Shown here in pieces: positions 35,898 to 49,833 of a stretch of DNA of 64,000 nt. Every line of letters starts with the position of its first letter. Position 1 is the first letter of the stretch. A program made the position numbers and the translations under genes. The DNA is from Voacanga thouarsii (taxonomy: Eukaryota > Streptophyta > Magnoliopsida > Gentianales > Apocynaceae), in assembly GCA_026120185.1 (NCBI GenBank), contig JANUWF010002061.1:868001-932000 (forward strand). Reading direction: 5' to 3'. Under the pieces are notes generated by a model, which was not told the DNA's origin, did no database searches, and saw nothing but the letters and a program-made list of their open reading frames with translations.

Positions 35898-38528
35898 AAA
35901 TACTATTACTGTCTTAGTAGAGAGTTACATCGATCTCTATCTATTCATCAATGTAAAAGAAAATATATAATTATTAGTACGAGAGTTAACATTTGTAACA
36001 AAATATAAAAAAAGAATGTAAATTAAATTTATAATTTAAATAAGAATATGAATTAAATTTATAACTTATCCTATATTAATAAGATATTTTTAAATATTAA
36101 ATTATCATATTGCCTAGTCAATCTTGATCTAGCATTTGAAACAATAAGAATCAAAAGCAAATTTACATTGAAAGTTTCTCAATATCTGTCAGAATTAAAA
36201 ATAAATTAACCAAACTAGCCTTTTCAGGAAAAATTTGACAGCCGTTTTATGGAACTTCTAGGAAGAAAAATTAATCGGACAACCTTTTTTTTTTTTTAAT
36301 CTCTGAGAAAAAGAGTTGAATAATCGCTGACTTTGTTTCTACATGATGGGAATATCCCCAGCCGTTAAAACCAATTTGTCCACTGCTTCCAGGCTCAGTC
36401 GTTCAGATTCAGACACGGAATTACAATATTTGACTAAGTCAACTCCCGACCCTATGCACACCAAGTTTCCGACTGTACAGGCCAATAAGTTTTCCGACAT
36501 TTTAGACCGACAGCTGAAGCTTCAATTGTGATTTTCCTGTTTACTTTCCAGGAAATTTGGGATTTTCTTAAATTCTTGAAGAAAAACTTGAATTGGAAAT
36601 TTCTTTTTCTTTTTTCTTTACTTATATATGGGGGAGAGTGAAGAAATCGAACATATGACAAAGAAATTTTACAGACTAAATTATAGTTTTACTGCCATTA
36701 ATGGGATCTTCATACCTTTGGTGTTCTGCAAAGCTTGAGACATAATCAGGTACAATTATAACTAATAACTACTAACGAAATAACAGTAATTTTGTTCCAT
36801 CTATGATTAAGTCCTATAATTGGTATGGTAAATAATAAGAAAGTAAACATCATTGTGTGTATGATCTCACGTCATACATACAGGTCCACTTTTCCACTAA
36901 TGAGTAGAAGTCCATAGCTACATCCAAAGACTTTGGCATTCGAATTATTGCCCACTTTGAGTAGCGGTTTTACATGGAAAAACTTTAAAATATTCAAAAA
37001 TGGAACAATCAAAGCATTTTGTCCATTGCGCCTTGAAATTAAGGGAATTCACGAGCAACCCACGAAAGAGTAGAGTTGGTGTGGTTAGTCAAACAAGCGT
37101 GATATTATTTGCCACCGCGTACTACTCAAAGTTGAAGTGATATTTGCATGGTATGACAAGGAAACAAATTAACCCCCCACCCCCACTCCCAACCCAGAAC
37201 CTCATTTTACCAATCATGATACACACCCAAACGATTACCACGTAGTCTTACGCGGTTTACGAATGTTCAGCTCTCTGACTTGCAAATCTGTCCTGAAAAA
37301 TATGATTATGATAATAATTTAAAAATTGTAAACTCATCAATATTGTTTTTCTATTGATAATAAAGATGTTTCATAAATTCAGTGTTGTGAGAGAGCCATG
37401 TTGGATCTTTTTGACAGCATTGACTAGTAAGAAAAGGGAGTTTGACATCAGTGAGAATTGAGAAAATAAGTTTGGAATTCTTAAGAAGATAAGCTTCCCA
37501 AAATGTTCTAGTTTTTATACATTCCACACCTTAGATTCCTTACAAAACTCCAAGGAAATCGATGAAACGAGAATAAATATAAAATGCTTGGACAGGAAAG
37601 TTTGGTGAAGCCCCTCGTATTGAGACGATCTTGTTGGGCATTTTGTTGAAAACTATTCGGGGCTTATAAAGCATGACCTCTGACTAATAAGTGAAGTCCT
37701 TTTGCGGCATTGGTAGGAAATAACAAATTTATTGCCTGCAAAGACGAAGTATGTAAAACCAAGTCAAACTGCCGTTCATATGGTGAGTTAATTGGACTTA
37801 GTTCCAAAATTTATAGGCAAATAGAACATTTCATAACTGATGAATTGTTATAATTGGATAATTATATCAAATTTAATCTGACTCAGTCTTTTTACTTAAG
37901 AAAAAGAAAAAGAAAAAGAAAAAGCCTAACTGCCCCTAGCATGGCAACCACACAATTAGATTTTATATGGGATGTGATTTATATGATAATCTGAAGAGGG
38001 CCATGAGATTTTCTATTTTATTTCTTTTTTAATTATTATTAGCAGGACCTGGAGATACTAATTTGGGGAGGTGCATTATGCAGTTGGAGATTATAATTTT
38101 TATTGAATGAAATCAGCAAAAGGTTCTCTGAGGGATTAAATTTTCCAACTCAAAGTCTTTGTATTAATGGACGAAGCACAAAGCAAATATAGCAGTTATA
38201 CGTAGGATAATCATGAGAAGAGATTTTGTTACCATACTAATTAATTAGAGGTACAAACTCATTTCCGCTGAGGACTGTTTCAATAGTTTGGGTCATATGT
38301 GGCCAACCCTTGGCTTTCACCATTTGAGAAAATAAGTAATTTTGTCTCCAATTCAGAGCTGCAAATCTAAATTATTTTACAAGCCATGTACAAAAATAAA
38401 TTGTAAGAAAAAGAAAATTTTTTATATAAACTAAATAAAAAGTAAAAAATTCACGATTATTAAATATTTTCAATTTTAAAATCTAACTATCAATAGGTTG
38501 TGCAATTTGATAGCAGCTCCAAAATTCT

Positions 38529-38529
<1 letters not shown>

Positions 38530-38582
<53 letters not shown>
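38530..38582. repeat. (AAT)n microsatellite
   Basis: About 17 perfect AAT units, 53 bp, in intergenic DNA. Confidence 0.97.
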
Positions 38583-40181
38583 TGCCATATGCAAATTTTA
38601 ATTGATTTTTTTTTGATTAATTGAGACACGGCAAGAATCTATTATACTTCAACCTTTTATCTGGGCCTAAATAATGAATTTTATTCCTAACAATTACAAA
38701 AATTAGCCAATAACTTGGGAAGTTGTCTTTTGTTTTTCTTTTCCATTTTCAATATCCAATAAAATATTATTTTATTTTTTTGAAAAGAAAATGTTAAGTT
38801 TTTACATCTGTAAATCAGTAATTTCTAGAACTTACTGGCATATGACTATTTCACAACTCAAGTTTGTCCTGAACTTGGGTCGTTGACTAACTGGGGAGAC
38901 CCCTCCAAACTTTATTTGGCAAAGACTTTGTATTCCATTAGGCTTAGTCCAACAAGTTGACGGCCTAAGGCTACTGCTGGTCTACAAGTTTTGACTTTTG
39001 AGCCCGTGAGAAAATAATTTTAAATAATTTCAACGTATTAGCCCTTTTTAAAAAAAAAAAAACTATAGGGACAAGTTTTTAAATTGTTTTATTACATACC
39101 TATAAATTGTTTCATCAAGCCTTTAATGAAAGAGAAAAATAAAGATAATTACTTAATTGACAAAATATTTCTTATCAGATTACAAGGTTTTGAGTTCAAT
39201 ATTTTTTAGATGCATATACTTATCTTTCTAAACTTCTCTTTTGCAAAAATACAATTATGTCCTTAAAAAATATATTAACCCCATTTAAAAATGAAAAGTA
39301 GTTTTTACACTATGCTAAGTAGTAAGTACTATCTTAACTAATTAGAATGTTTTTCTACCAAGTAAAAGCCCTTCAAATATATAGGAAAAAGTAGCGATTG
39401 GATTGGTAAATTAAATTAAATTGCAGTATGATTTGAAATGCCTTTTCATTTGCTCGAATAGAATTCAGACTTGTTGGATGATTTTTTAAATAGAATTAAA
39501 GAAAGCTTAATACTATCCTTTCAAAATATGTCTTTTTAAACTTGTGTATCAAATTAAAAAACTTTAATATTTTATTTGAGTCAAACTATTTAAAGCTCCT
39601 TTAGTCAAATTACTTAGAAGATTAGAAAATGAAGTGTTTAGAATGAAAGAAAAAGGACAAGTAACACAAGATTAATTGAAATACGAATAGAATTACAAGA
39701 ATATCATCAATACTTATTTTGTCCGTTTGTAATAATGTATAAATTGCTTTAAAAAAATAAAAATAAATAAAAAACCTTGTTGGCTTCACTTGAGTTGCTT
39801 CCATGTCGCATTGGATTATTGTGGCAACAACTGTATGTAACCTTTCCAATCTTTTAAAGAAAGATAATTAGGACCAAACCAACATCATTAAAGAAAGAAA
39901 AATGCTATAAAAAAAAACAATTATGAAAGGATCGAGAGAGATCATATAGACATTCATCAATGCATATTTGATTTATAAGCAAAGGTATGATGTCACAACC
40001 AATACACATGACACCTTTAACAACCTCCATCTGCAAACTATACAAATTTCATTGTCATCGATTTCGTGAAGATATAAAAGTAAACAATAAAAAAATAAAA
40101 AATACCCAACAAAATAAATAAATAACTAACTAAATAAAGCTTTTCAAGCCCTCAGAAATTATAGCAATCTAGATCAAAAAC

Positions 40182-41560
40182 TCAGAAATCATCCTCCTCA
40201 TGATCCATCAGCTTCCAAGATCCATCCGCTTGTTGAACCATTCCTTTATTCTGCATGCACCACCACGAAGTCGGCACGCAGTATTCATCTTTCAATGCAT
40301 CCATTCGCTTATTAGTAAGTGCAATGTCACGGTTGATCTCCAGCTTAAATCCTCCCCGAGATCCTTGTGTTCCTGCAACTCCATGCATGTAGCATTCCAG
40401 ATTATGCCAAGAACTCAAGTTTCCAGGGCTCTTCAAGTACTTGGACTTGGATGTGTCGATAAGCAACTCTTTGCCAACATCTGCATAGTCGATCAATGGA
40501 TAATTGGGGACTACATCCTGGGCGTTTCGTATACGCAAGATTTGGAGATTCTCTAGCTTAGAGAAGGCATTTTTGAAACTCTGGTCTCCAACACGGGGGC
40601 AGGCGAATACGATGGCTGTGACTGGACATATCTTGTCTGGATTGTCTCGAGGCTTATTGATCTTATTGGTAACTACGTCCGCTGCATTAAGGGTTGCAAC
40701 AGCTGCCCCCAAGCTGTGACCCGTTATAGTTATGCTAATTTCCTCGTTTTTGAATTCTTCTACCAGTTTCTGAACTTCTGTAAGAACCTGATCAATCAAA
40801 AATTTAGGACGTGATGAAAGAAATGAGAACCAATGTTTATTTGGATATACGACAATTTATGGTCCTACTTGCAATTGTTAAGGCACAAAATCATTACCTG
40901 GTCTCTGGCGCTGGTGTTGTTAAAAGGTGATTTTGAATCAGTTGAAGTGTAGATGGAGTACCAACCTTGATGCACCCTAGTATCGTCATCGTCTTCAAAG
41001 ATTTTACGTGCTGAGACGAGCAGAAACTCAAAATCATTTACCCACTCCAAAGCCCGAATGGTTCCTCTCCAAGCAATTAGAATATCTCTCCTTCCTAATG
41101 CGGCTTTTCCTGCATCGGTTGCCACAGCAACAAAACCAATCCAATTGGATTCCTTACTCCAAGCTTCTCTTGACAAAGATTTGAAGATGAAAGCATCAGG
41201 TACTGGGGTTGATGATGTTGCATAGATGTACTTGGTCACACGATACTTGAAAGGATTGCCATTCTCAAGTCCGACCTTGAAAAAAAGGTCATTCTTTGCA
41301 TATAGGCTGCTTCCTGCATACTTTGATGCCTTCTCGAAATTGAAGGTATCATAAGTTGCTTGAGCCATTTCTCCATAGTGAATGATGTACCGGCGAAGAT
41401 CGTAATCCAGAGGATCCAAAAGATCTTCCCAGTTATTATTGCCGCTTAGGAGCTTCCATCTTTTGGCTATGCCATCCTTCTTGTCAAGACTATTCGTCTT
41501 TTTGTCGACGTTATCTATCTTCTTCCCTTTTCGCTTGAAACAATTCACCAATTTGTCCAT
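40182..41560 (-). CDS. Phospholipase A1-II-type (DAD1-like) class-3 lipase, two exons
   Basis: Model: complement(join(40182-40787, 40898-41560)). Exon 1 gives 221 residues and exon 2 gives 201. The 110 bp phase-0 intron has GT..AG borders, and the junction reads [11 protein letters not shown] as in the family. The 422-residue length is typical of plant PLA1-II proteins. Class-3 lipase features in order: the N-terminal [22 protein letters not shown] (residues about 40-60), DILIAWRGT (oxyanion side), the nucleophile elbow GHSLG with Ser246, Asp312 in DVVPNYP, and His349 in [10 protein letters not shown]. No transit or signal peptide is seen, which points to the cytosolic PLA1-II group rather than the plastid DAD1 group. 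These enzymes release the sn-1 fatty acid of glycerolipids. A TATA box lies about 75 bp upstream. Confidence 0.95.
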
Positions 41561-41630
41561 AGCTTCTTTACCTAAGTTTGTGTAAGTTCTGCTTTCCTTG
41601 ATTGCCAGGATATGGGATATTGGATCATAA

Positions 41631-41638
41631 TATATATA
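41631..41638 (-). promoter_or_regulatory. TATA box for the lipase gene
   Basis: On the minus strand this reads GCTATATATATTATG, about 70-78 bp before the ATG at 41560. The position suits a short 5' leader of about 40 bases. Confidence 0.55.
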
Positions 41639-41639
41639 G

Positions 41640-42698
41640 CAAATAATTATGAGTTTGTGCTGGAAAAATTTTTGGCCACCTATGTTGGCATGTTTATGTA
41701 TACTTTGAGTAAGATGTACGAGATTGAAAAGGCCAAATTTGGTACCACCGTATAGATTGGGAAAAGCATTTTTTTCCCCTCTAAGTCTCTAACCATGGAT
41801 TCTTAGTTTTGCACAATACTTGTCACAAGATGACTTGTCCTTAGGGCAAGAAAACCATTGTGCTGATATTAATTATATGTGCTACTAGAATAAGCATATA
41901 TACTTCAGCACGTCCAAAATTTTATAACTAATGAAAGACGATTCCGAGAGGTGAAAAATCGTCGAACTCGATCATGTGTTATGATCTTGGACACATGATA
42001 GGTTATGAATTATGATGCACATATTTAATTAATGTCACATGCCGCGAGCACTGCTTAGGTTTTCTTTAATTCAGCTGCTAATGTTGGCTAGATTAATCTA
42101 TATTTACGTGACTGTTATTAATTTATTAATTTTTAACTTTCAAGTCAAATATTTTTTCATATTTCTACCATACGTAAAACATTCATGCATGTATAATTCA
42201 TGTTATTAAGATTTCTAAATATCATTTAGTTTAATAACTAAGAAGCATGCATGCCTTGCAAATATTAAGTTTCCGAATTGGTCAATTCATATTACCAATA
42301 AATGAAAAGGATTACAAGAGAAAAGAAAAGAATTTTTTCCTTTTGGAGGACGGTTGGGAAAGTGACCATGCAAACTTCGCAGGGAGTAATCTGCAGTAAC
42401 AATTAAATGTATACCACGGAAGAACAATTGCTTTTCCTAGGTTAACACGTCGCTTTATTTAAATCTTCAAGCAACTTACTGATTCCACTGGCTATATATA
42501 TATGGATAACATTTAAGGTTGTTTGAAACAAGATTCTTTAACGAATGGCCATAGAATGACTGTGTCCATTCTTTTATTCTTGTTTGGAAAAGTCATCCCA
42601 CTCAAAGCACAACTAAGCAGTACCCATCTCAAATTATCCACAGAATAGGGTTAATTAACATTTGTCACTGGAAATTGGTTATATCTCTCAAATAATCT

Positions 42699-42745
<47 letters not shown>

Positions 42746-43956
42746 TACTCTATTCTTCGGTTCAAGAATTTGCTTGCATGATCAAACCATTGACCTGTAC
42801 AAACCCCATTGTGCCAAATTGAAAAAGAAAACATGATTGATGAATCTCAAACTTTGTCTATATATAAAATTAGATAAAGCACACTATTCTTAACCCATCA
42901 AAATTATCCTGTGACTAACAAGAGATTCCTAAATGTTTTTTCTTTTTCTGGTTGAATTCTTCAACATTTTCTAGTTTCACTTATAAGGTTTGATTCGATA
43001 AATAGTACGTGTTAAGAAGACGTATCTCGAAATCTTTGGGCTAAGATTGGGAGCCTAAAACTTATCTTGACGACTTATCAAATAATGCAGCAAATAGTTG
43101 GGAAGTCTTTGCTTTTAAGTTTGGAGCTGCCGAGGGAAGACAAAAGATGCGTGCAAGTTTCATTGAAAATAGACGGATGCTACATATAAGAGGAACGAAC
43201 CATTAAAATTGTCATCATTCCCATTCCATTCTCTTTGCCCATTCATTCATGCTTTGCTTGCATCTCCTTGATTATTAGGAATACATCTCTTTTACTGCTC
43301 TTTGCCAATTTCTGCATTTTTTTTTGGGGCCAATTTGGACAGTGACCAGAAAAGATATACATCTGTTATTGAAGAAAATTCATTTAATACTAACTCGTTC
43401 GAATTTAAATGTCTCTATTTTTATTTTAAATATTAAAAAATAAATATTTATTTTTTAAAATAAATAAATTTTCCTATAAATTTCAACAACTAACTTCTTA
43501 TAAGATTACTAATTCAAGAATGCCACCACTAATCATTCTATAGCTAATTGATAAGAATAAAATGATAAATTACTTTTATAAAACATTTTACTAAATTTTA
43601 ATATTAAGTTAATTAAATCAAAATATTATTTCGAATGTGGAGACAACATATTACATAACTTTGCTTGTAGAGAAGAAACCAATTGAAGTACATATCCTCG
43701 TGACTAAAAGCAGAGACAACAAGAAGGGGGAAAGAATCCTACACCATCCAACTTTTTCACTTTTTATTGTTTTATAAAAATTAATATGTGAATGAGAGTT
43801 GTTGAGTATGCTTATATTTTGGTTAACGATAGAGTCATTTCCTCTCCTTTCGTTAGTGCATATTTTATTTAAATGACAGTAAAACTTTATAATAAAAAAG
43901 GAAAAATCTCATTTATAATTTTTTATTACTTTTATTAATGAAATAGGTCCTATTAC
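41640..43956. other. Intergenic DNA upstream of the lipase gene
   Basis: No coding or RNA feature was found. It includes an AT microsatellite at 42703-42742. The proximal few hundred bases should hold the lipase promoter. Confidence 0.5.
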
Positions 43957-44448
43957 GGGTGCTCACAGTTCAGGACGGTTTAAGAATTTAGAAATCTCCA
44001 ATACCGTCTAGAAATTTTAATTTTTTCATATTCTTAGTATCAGTTCTGAATCGTAATTTCGGGATGAGACAGAACAGATATTTTTAGTTTTGAGATGGGA
44101 TAGGACGAATATTCGGATCTTCGATTTTAATAGAACAAAGACAGTTTCAATTCGATTTTTAGATATTTCTAAATATTGTTATCGACAAATTTGAAAATAC
44201 AAGTTAATAATTTTCAAATTTAAATCTAAAACAAAATTTTAAAATAAAACTAAAACAAGTTATATGACACTTTATATAATAATTTATATAATTTACCTAT
44301 ATAATCCATATATATAATTTATATATACCATATAATATTATATTATATAATCTATATATACATACTATATATATAGTATAATATACATATAATATATTAT
44401 ATATTATATAATAATTAAAATTACTTTTATCATTCTTTTTATATAATA

Positions 44449-44480
<32 letters not shown>

Positions 44481-44716
44481 TTCTACATAACTATGTATAT
44501 TCGGTTCTAATTTCAATTCTTTGGTTCGATACAATTCGAAACAGTTTGGAACGGTTTTCATACGTTTGGAACAGTTCTTGGTACGTATATTACATGAAAA
44601 TTTTCGAGACAGTTCGGTTCGACAAAAGTCAAAAGTCAACGATTTTTTCGGTTCTAATTCTTTTCAGTTCAATTATTCGAATCAATTCGGTTATTCTTCA
44701 ATCCCGTGAGTAGCCC
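43957..44716. mobile_element. Inverted-repeat element candidate, AT-rich centre
   Basis: The left end GGGTGCTCAC and inverted right end GGGCTACTCACGGG are similar. Each arm has words such as CGGTTC, GAAACAGTTT, GGAACGGTT and GACAGTTCGG, in the right arm mostly as GGTTC/GAACC pairs, around a TATA-rich middle (44270-44480). The build resembles small hAT-type elements, but no 8 bp duplication could be matched. Confidence 0.4.
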
Positions 44717-46289
44717 TTGGCCCCATACACAAAATTCAATACCCAATGCATTTTCTGTCTCCCTCATTATTATTTTCTTCTTCTTCTCTTCCTCTGAAAG
44801 ACTGCAACCAACGACTCTTGAATTGCCACCACCTAAAAGTTTAAAATGACAAAAATCATCAAAACCAAAGTATTTTAGGAAAACAAAAAATTTACTTCTG
44901 TGATTGAATGACCCTCTTCGTACTAGTGTAGATGTTTATACAAGGATACTTGAGGCTATTGGATCACGTCCCTACAAACATCTATTGCATCTCATTCACG
45001 CGAATCCTTTGATCTTTTAAAATGGTACCCGTAGCATAATCGGTGAAAGCCTAAAAATTGGGTTTTGATAACCTTTTTTTTTTCTTCTCTATGAATGTTT
45101 CACAAACTTTGGTTCAGTGAATTGGGTTTCTGCGAATCTTGAAAATTGAGAAAAGTCTATGCACAGAATGCATGAATGGCCTTTTTCATTTCATTTTCAC
45201 ATTCCCTGAGAGAGAAATGCCATTTGTGTGAAAACAGAAAGTATTCATGTTTTTTGTTATCATTCACGCAGTACAATACAGGATCCATCCCGTGTTGTCT
45301 TTTATTTTTAATTTTAATTAATTAATTATTTTATTTTATTTTACCCTTGGTCTTTTTCATTGGATCATATAAAATTATTTACTCTTAGGCTTGAACACCC
45401 ATAAATAATAAATCTCAATTATTTATTTTCTGAGTTTTATTAAACAACCCAATAAATAATTAATAAGCTCAAATAGACCAATATAAAATTTCATATCTTT
45501 ATTCTAGTTTATATCCAGATTAATTTTCTAATTATTCAATCTGGACCTTGGGCCCTAAATAATTAATTAACCAATTAAACTAGATAAAATAAATACTCTC
45601 TCTCGAACCTTTTATTTTATTCTAATCCAATAACAAATTAGATTAACAAAATAAAACTCATAATAATCAAGACCAATTCCTTAACCAAAATCTTTCATGA
45701 CTTAAGAGCCATTCCAGAGACCAAAAGACACATTGCCTTAGCTACTAAAATAACTAAAATACCCCTACTATATAAATAGTTATATTTTGCATTTTAAATA
45801 TTTTCTAATATCACCATAAGGAAATATTGACCCCAAAAACAATGCTGCGTTAGTAAAGTTTTCGACTTACAGTTGTAATGACTAAAATACCTCTTTACAC
45901 ATCGCGTGCAATTAGAGAGTAAGAGTGTACTAATACCTCTCTAATAGACATCTACTATCTTTAGATTTCTAATACAATAATCCACGACTCCTAAAATATT
46001 TTCACTTTCTAAGGGAGTTACCCTAAAGTAAACATCCAAATCTTATTCCCCAAGGCCTTGAATAATTAGATCATTTGAACAGTCACAATGGACGATATCG
46101 CGTAGAAGATATCTTGTACAAATCTGTCTTAATTAACTAGTCACATATACCCAACATACAAGTATATTGGTTCTACGAAAGAATCTCAACTACAGTATAT
46201 CAAAATATATGCTTCTAACTTCGTCAGATTACCAACTTATACTCAAATGGTAGAGTATTAGTCCATGTCATAGCAGTAATACACAACAG

Positions 46290-47045
46290 GAAAAATCGCC
46301 ACTTGCGACGGCCAAAAACCCTCGCAAAACCGTCGCTGACCGTTTTTACGACGGTTTTAGCCGTCGCAAAAAATGACGTCGCAATTTGCGACGGCCATAG
46401 GAAATTGCGAGGGACAAAAAAAATCGTTGCTATTTACGACGGTTTTGCGAGGATTTTGCGACGAATTTTTTTGGTCAAACTTCACCAAATGAACAAATTT
46501 TGCGACGAAAAACATTGACCCTCGCAAAACCATCGCAAATTGCGAGGGTTTTGCGAGGGCCAACCTTGTGCCCTCGCAAAACCCTCGCAATTTGCGACGG
46601 TTTTGTGAGGGGAGAATTAACCCCCAAGACATGACCCTCGCAAAACCGTCTCAAATTGCGAGGTTTTGCGAGGGCACAAGGTTGGCCCTCGCAAAACCGT
46701 CGCAATTTGCAAGGGGAGAATTAACCCCCAAGTCATGACCCTCGCAATTGCGAGGGTTTTGCGAGGGCCAACCTTGTGCCCTCGCAAAACCCTCGCAATT
46801 TGCGATCGTTTTGCGAGGGAGAATTAACCCCAAGACATGACCCTCGCAAAACCGTCGCAAATTGCGAGGGTTTTGCGAGGGCACAGAGTTAGCCCTCGCA
46901 AAACCCTCGCAAATTGCGAGGGTTTTGCGAGGGGAGAATTAAACCCCAAGTCATGACCCTCGCAAAACAGTCGCAAATTGCGAGGGTTTTGCGAGGGCCC
47001 AAGCCGTGACCCTCGCAAAACCCTCGCAAATTGTGACGGTTTTGC
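46290..47045. repeat. Left (3') subterminal palindromic array of the CACTA element
   Basis: Dense CCCTCGCAAAACC and GGGTTTTGCGAGGG words sit back to back and form near-perfect hairpins of about 40 bp. A unit of about 100 bp with the spacer GAGAATTAACCCCCAAG occurs four times (spacers at about 46611, 46708, 46818 and 46932). In known CACTA elements such arrays are binding sites for the smaller element-encoded protein. Confidence 0.88.
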
Positions 47046-47324
47046 AAGAATTTTACAATAATTTTTTATTTTTTTATTATTATATTTATTTTAAATTATT
47101 AATTCCCTGTAAATCAACCCTGAAATACTATACAAATAAATGCCAAAACTATGTTCATAATCCAAAAAAATACTATTAAAAAATTAAAAATAAGCCCAAA
47201 TAAATATAATTAAAATACTAAAATATAATATAATATAAAATACATAATAAGTATCTAAAAAAGTAAAATAATTCACAAAAATAAGTAATAGTGTATAAAG
47301 AGTATAAAAATAAATATAACAAGT
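47046..47324. other. AT-rich DNA between the left array and the second CACTA gene
   Basis: Simple AT-rich sequence, presumably the 3' untranslated and downstream region of the minus-strand gene. No other feature is visible. Confidence 0.5.
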
Positions 47325-49001
47325 CTATGTAAGTAATGAAGGAGCAGATGCAGAAGGGGGTGGAGGAGGGGAACGAGAGCCCCTACGTGGGCCCGGGTGC
47401 TCATCAGCTGGATCAAATCCATCGTCAGCATTTGGATCTTCATCTTCAGCATTAGTAGCCGCAATGCGCGCTTCTATCTCCTCTATGGATGGCATAGATG
47501 GTGCAGGAATACCCATCTTGTCCGACATAGCTGCCATCCAACCACCAAATGTAGACTGCTGCTGCCTCATGAAGTCCCGATACAAGTCTATTTGTCGATT
47601 GAATCTCCGCTCAGCCTGTTGAACCCTTTGCTCTACTAGATGTCCAATATCAACTCGGTGTAGGGGAAGATGCATGCAATCCACTTTGAGACAGCCTAGT
47701 TCGAACATGTGTCGCCTCCGAGCCTAACCCAAAACTCGTCCCCTTTTGAACCCGCCTTGTGCCTTTACAAACATGGCTTTTTCGTCGCAAGGAACAACAG
47801 AGTTTACGTAGTCACTAGACTCGGATCGAGGAGTGCTCTGTATGAGATTTCGCACATCATCCTAAAAAATAAAAAAATAAAAAAAGAATTGTCAATAGTA
47901 ATTATCAAAATAAAATACAAATTCCACGCAGTATAAAGAATTTCAACATATTTAATCTATATAGTACCAATGTCTAGCGAGATCGCTCACTGACAAACTG
48001 ACCCTTTTGTGGCTCCGCTCCGAAAGACATGTAATGTCTCAAACATGTCCGTGTAGCTAAAAGAACTCCCTCCTTGGCCCGCTACATTTATGTTAACAAA
48101 ATGTAATTATTACAATCTTACATAAATTTGTAATAAAACAATTTAGATTACTAATTAATTAAGTGAAGGTGAATTACCAAACGGTCCTCGTGTTCTGTGA
48201 ACGAAATAGACCCTCCAGTATGGGTGCAGCTACTCCCACGATTCTTTTTGTTGGTGGATGAGAGCTTCTGATACTTCTCTGATCTCCAGTACTCGCAAAT
48301 GTCATTCCAATACTCGTGCCTCTATCCAATGAGGACATACCCAATCATCCCTCTTCCTCAGCTCTAGACATTATGTCCGAAAATCGCGTCCGACACTTCT
48401 TTTCCCAAGTTGATCGAATTAGCGAAGCATACTCTTCCCTCCACCGAAAATATTTCTGCATGATCATGATTAATATTTCTGATTAACATATAACATAGTA
48501 CTTAAACGATAAAAAATACTCAAAAATTGCTTACCCCAAATTCTTGAAACCATAAGTCTCGCACGGTTATCGGGACGTGCGTGTATGTCGGATACGAACC
48601 AATGAAGTACTCGTCTGTATTATATTTGAAATTTCTCGACACATTTGTCCGAGCCGGCGAACCTATTTTTGGTGCAATGACAATGTACAACATAGTTATG
48701 TTAATCTCAAAAATAATAATAATAATTGAACTAATAATCAACATCTTACAAAGTATGAATATGTTACTTACCCGTTTCCCCGTGGAACAATCCAAGGTCG
48801 AGAGTCCGTAACTTGCAACCCAACATAATGCGAAGCCGAAGCAACGGATGATTGAAAAGCCGGGGATGGTACTCCCTCATCTCCAATAGAGCCATGTAAT
48901 GAACGAGGCACCGAAAGCCTTTGTAGCCGAGTAGGGGATGGAGTATAAGGCTCCCGACCCTCCCGACTCCCCTCCCTCAATGATCCTTCATTAGAAGACA
49001 T
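47325..49001 (-). pseudogene. CACTA second gene, Ptta/En/Spm transposase-like (PF03004 type), decayed
   Basis: The first exon starts at ATG 49001 (MSSNEGSLREGSREGREPYT, Ser/Arg-rich) and ends near 48772 at a GTAAGT donor. A second exon (about 48533-48660) reads FIGSYPTYTHVPITVRDLWF. A third (about 48180-48455) reads KYFRWREEYASLIRSTWEKK and, after a frame change, GGSISFTEHEDR, a recognisable En/Spm-family motif. Then comes a TDMFETLHVFRSG-like exon near 48000-48080, and finally the exon 47325-47855 with VEQRVQQAERRFNRQIDLYR, probably coiled coil, and a Pro/Ser-rich tail. In-frame stops and at least two frame changes interrupt it. By analogy to En/Spm TNPA it would bind the subterminal arrays (family knowledge). 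Confidence 0.75.
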
Positions 49002-49202
49002 TGCTAAAGGAGATGAAAAAAGAAAAATAAGTAACCAATAAAGACGAAGCCCACTCCAAAAGAAGGATGTAAATAACCGTGAATAAAAATGATAAAAGAA
49101 TAATAACATTGAAACGTTATATCTATTCGCTAGTTTAAAGTAATACAATAATATGTATGATAATGATGGATATGTCAAAATAAACATTGTACTTGTAAAT
49201 TG

Positions 49203-49420
49203 AATTTTAAAAAAAATTTGACAGTAGTCTCCCCTATAATTGGATATTTCCCGTGCACAAGGCCACCTCAAGATTTGACAACCAAAACGCTGTTACAAAC
49301 AACAAAGACAGATCTTTTAAATATAGAAAAATTCAAAAGATAACTAGGGGTAATCACCCATTACCCAAGAGGAATGATCACCCATCACTCACTGGGAATG
49401 ATCACCCATCACTCACGGGT
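49203..49420. repeat. Duplicated ~215 bp module, copy upstream of the second CACTA gene
   Basis: It shares with 54111-54343 and 54344-54555 the order TTTGACAG, AGTCTCCCCT, GGCCACCTCA, AACAACAAAGACAGATC, GATAACTAGGGGTAATCACC and a repeated CACCCAT(T/C)ACTCACGGG tract. On the minus strand it lies about 200 bp before the ATG at 49001. Confidence 0.85.
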
Positions 49421-49833
49421 TCCAATTAAAATGTTAGATATAGTTAAAATCAAGCTAAAAATTATAAATGCCTCTGTCCTTGTGAATTGTCTCATCAATA
49501 CAAAGCAACAATACAATATATAAACTACCTTGTTGTTTACACCACAAAAGAATATAATAAGGAATAACAAAAATCCTCCGGCCGTACAAGTCTAAACGAA
49601 AGATTCCCGCAAAAAAAAGAAGGAGATGAGATTCCCGACAATTAGACAAAATTGTGAAACAAAATTGTATGTGATGGAATTTAAAATAATAAAAATTAAA
49701 AGATTCAAGGCATGTAGATTCAAGTAACAAATAAATTGTAAATTAAAATTTGACATGGGATAGTAATGATGCAATAGATTTCAGGATTCCCTCACCATTA
49801 ACTATATTATTTGTAAATGAATTGAAATCAGGC
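49421..49833. other. AT-rich spacer between the two CACTA genes
   Basis: No supported feature. It presumably holds the 3' end of the TNP2-type gene and upstream DNA of the second gene. The 91-residue minus frame at 49455-49730 is not recognisable. Confidence 0.45.

Larger units (their letters stand above)
34920..40181. other. Long intergenic region
   Basis: No complete gene is visible. It contains the exon-like stretch at 35443-35830, the AT repeat at 35858-35894, an AAAAAG repeat at about 37902-37924 and an AAT repeat at 38530-38582. ORFs at 36343-36531 and 39622-39849 show no family resemblance. The shared upstream space belongs to the membrane-protein gene on the left; the lipase on the right is also on the minus strand, so its 3' end faces this region. 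Confidence 0.5.

Noticed and set aside
40200..40719. Plus-strand frames over the lipase exon 2
   Set aside because: Antisense to a conserved class-3 lipase domain with an intact catalytic triad.
46303..47018. Short frames with repeating RNLRRFCEGH-like peptides
   Set aside because: Translations of the subterminal DNA repeat units; there is no evidence of a protein.
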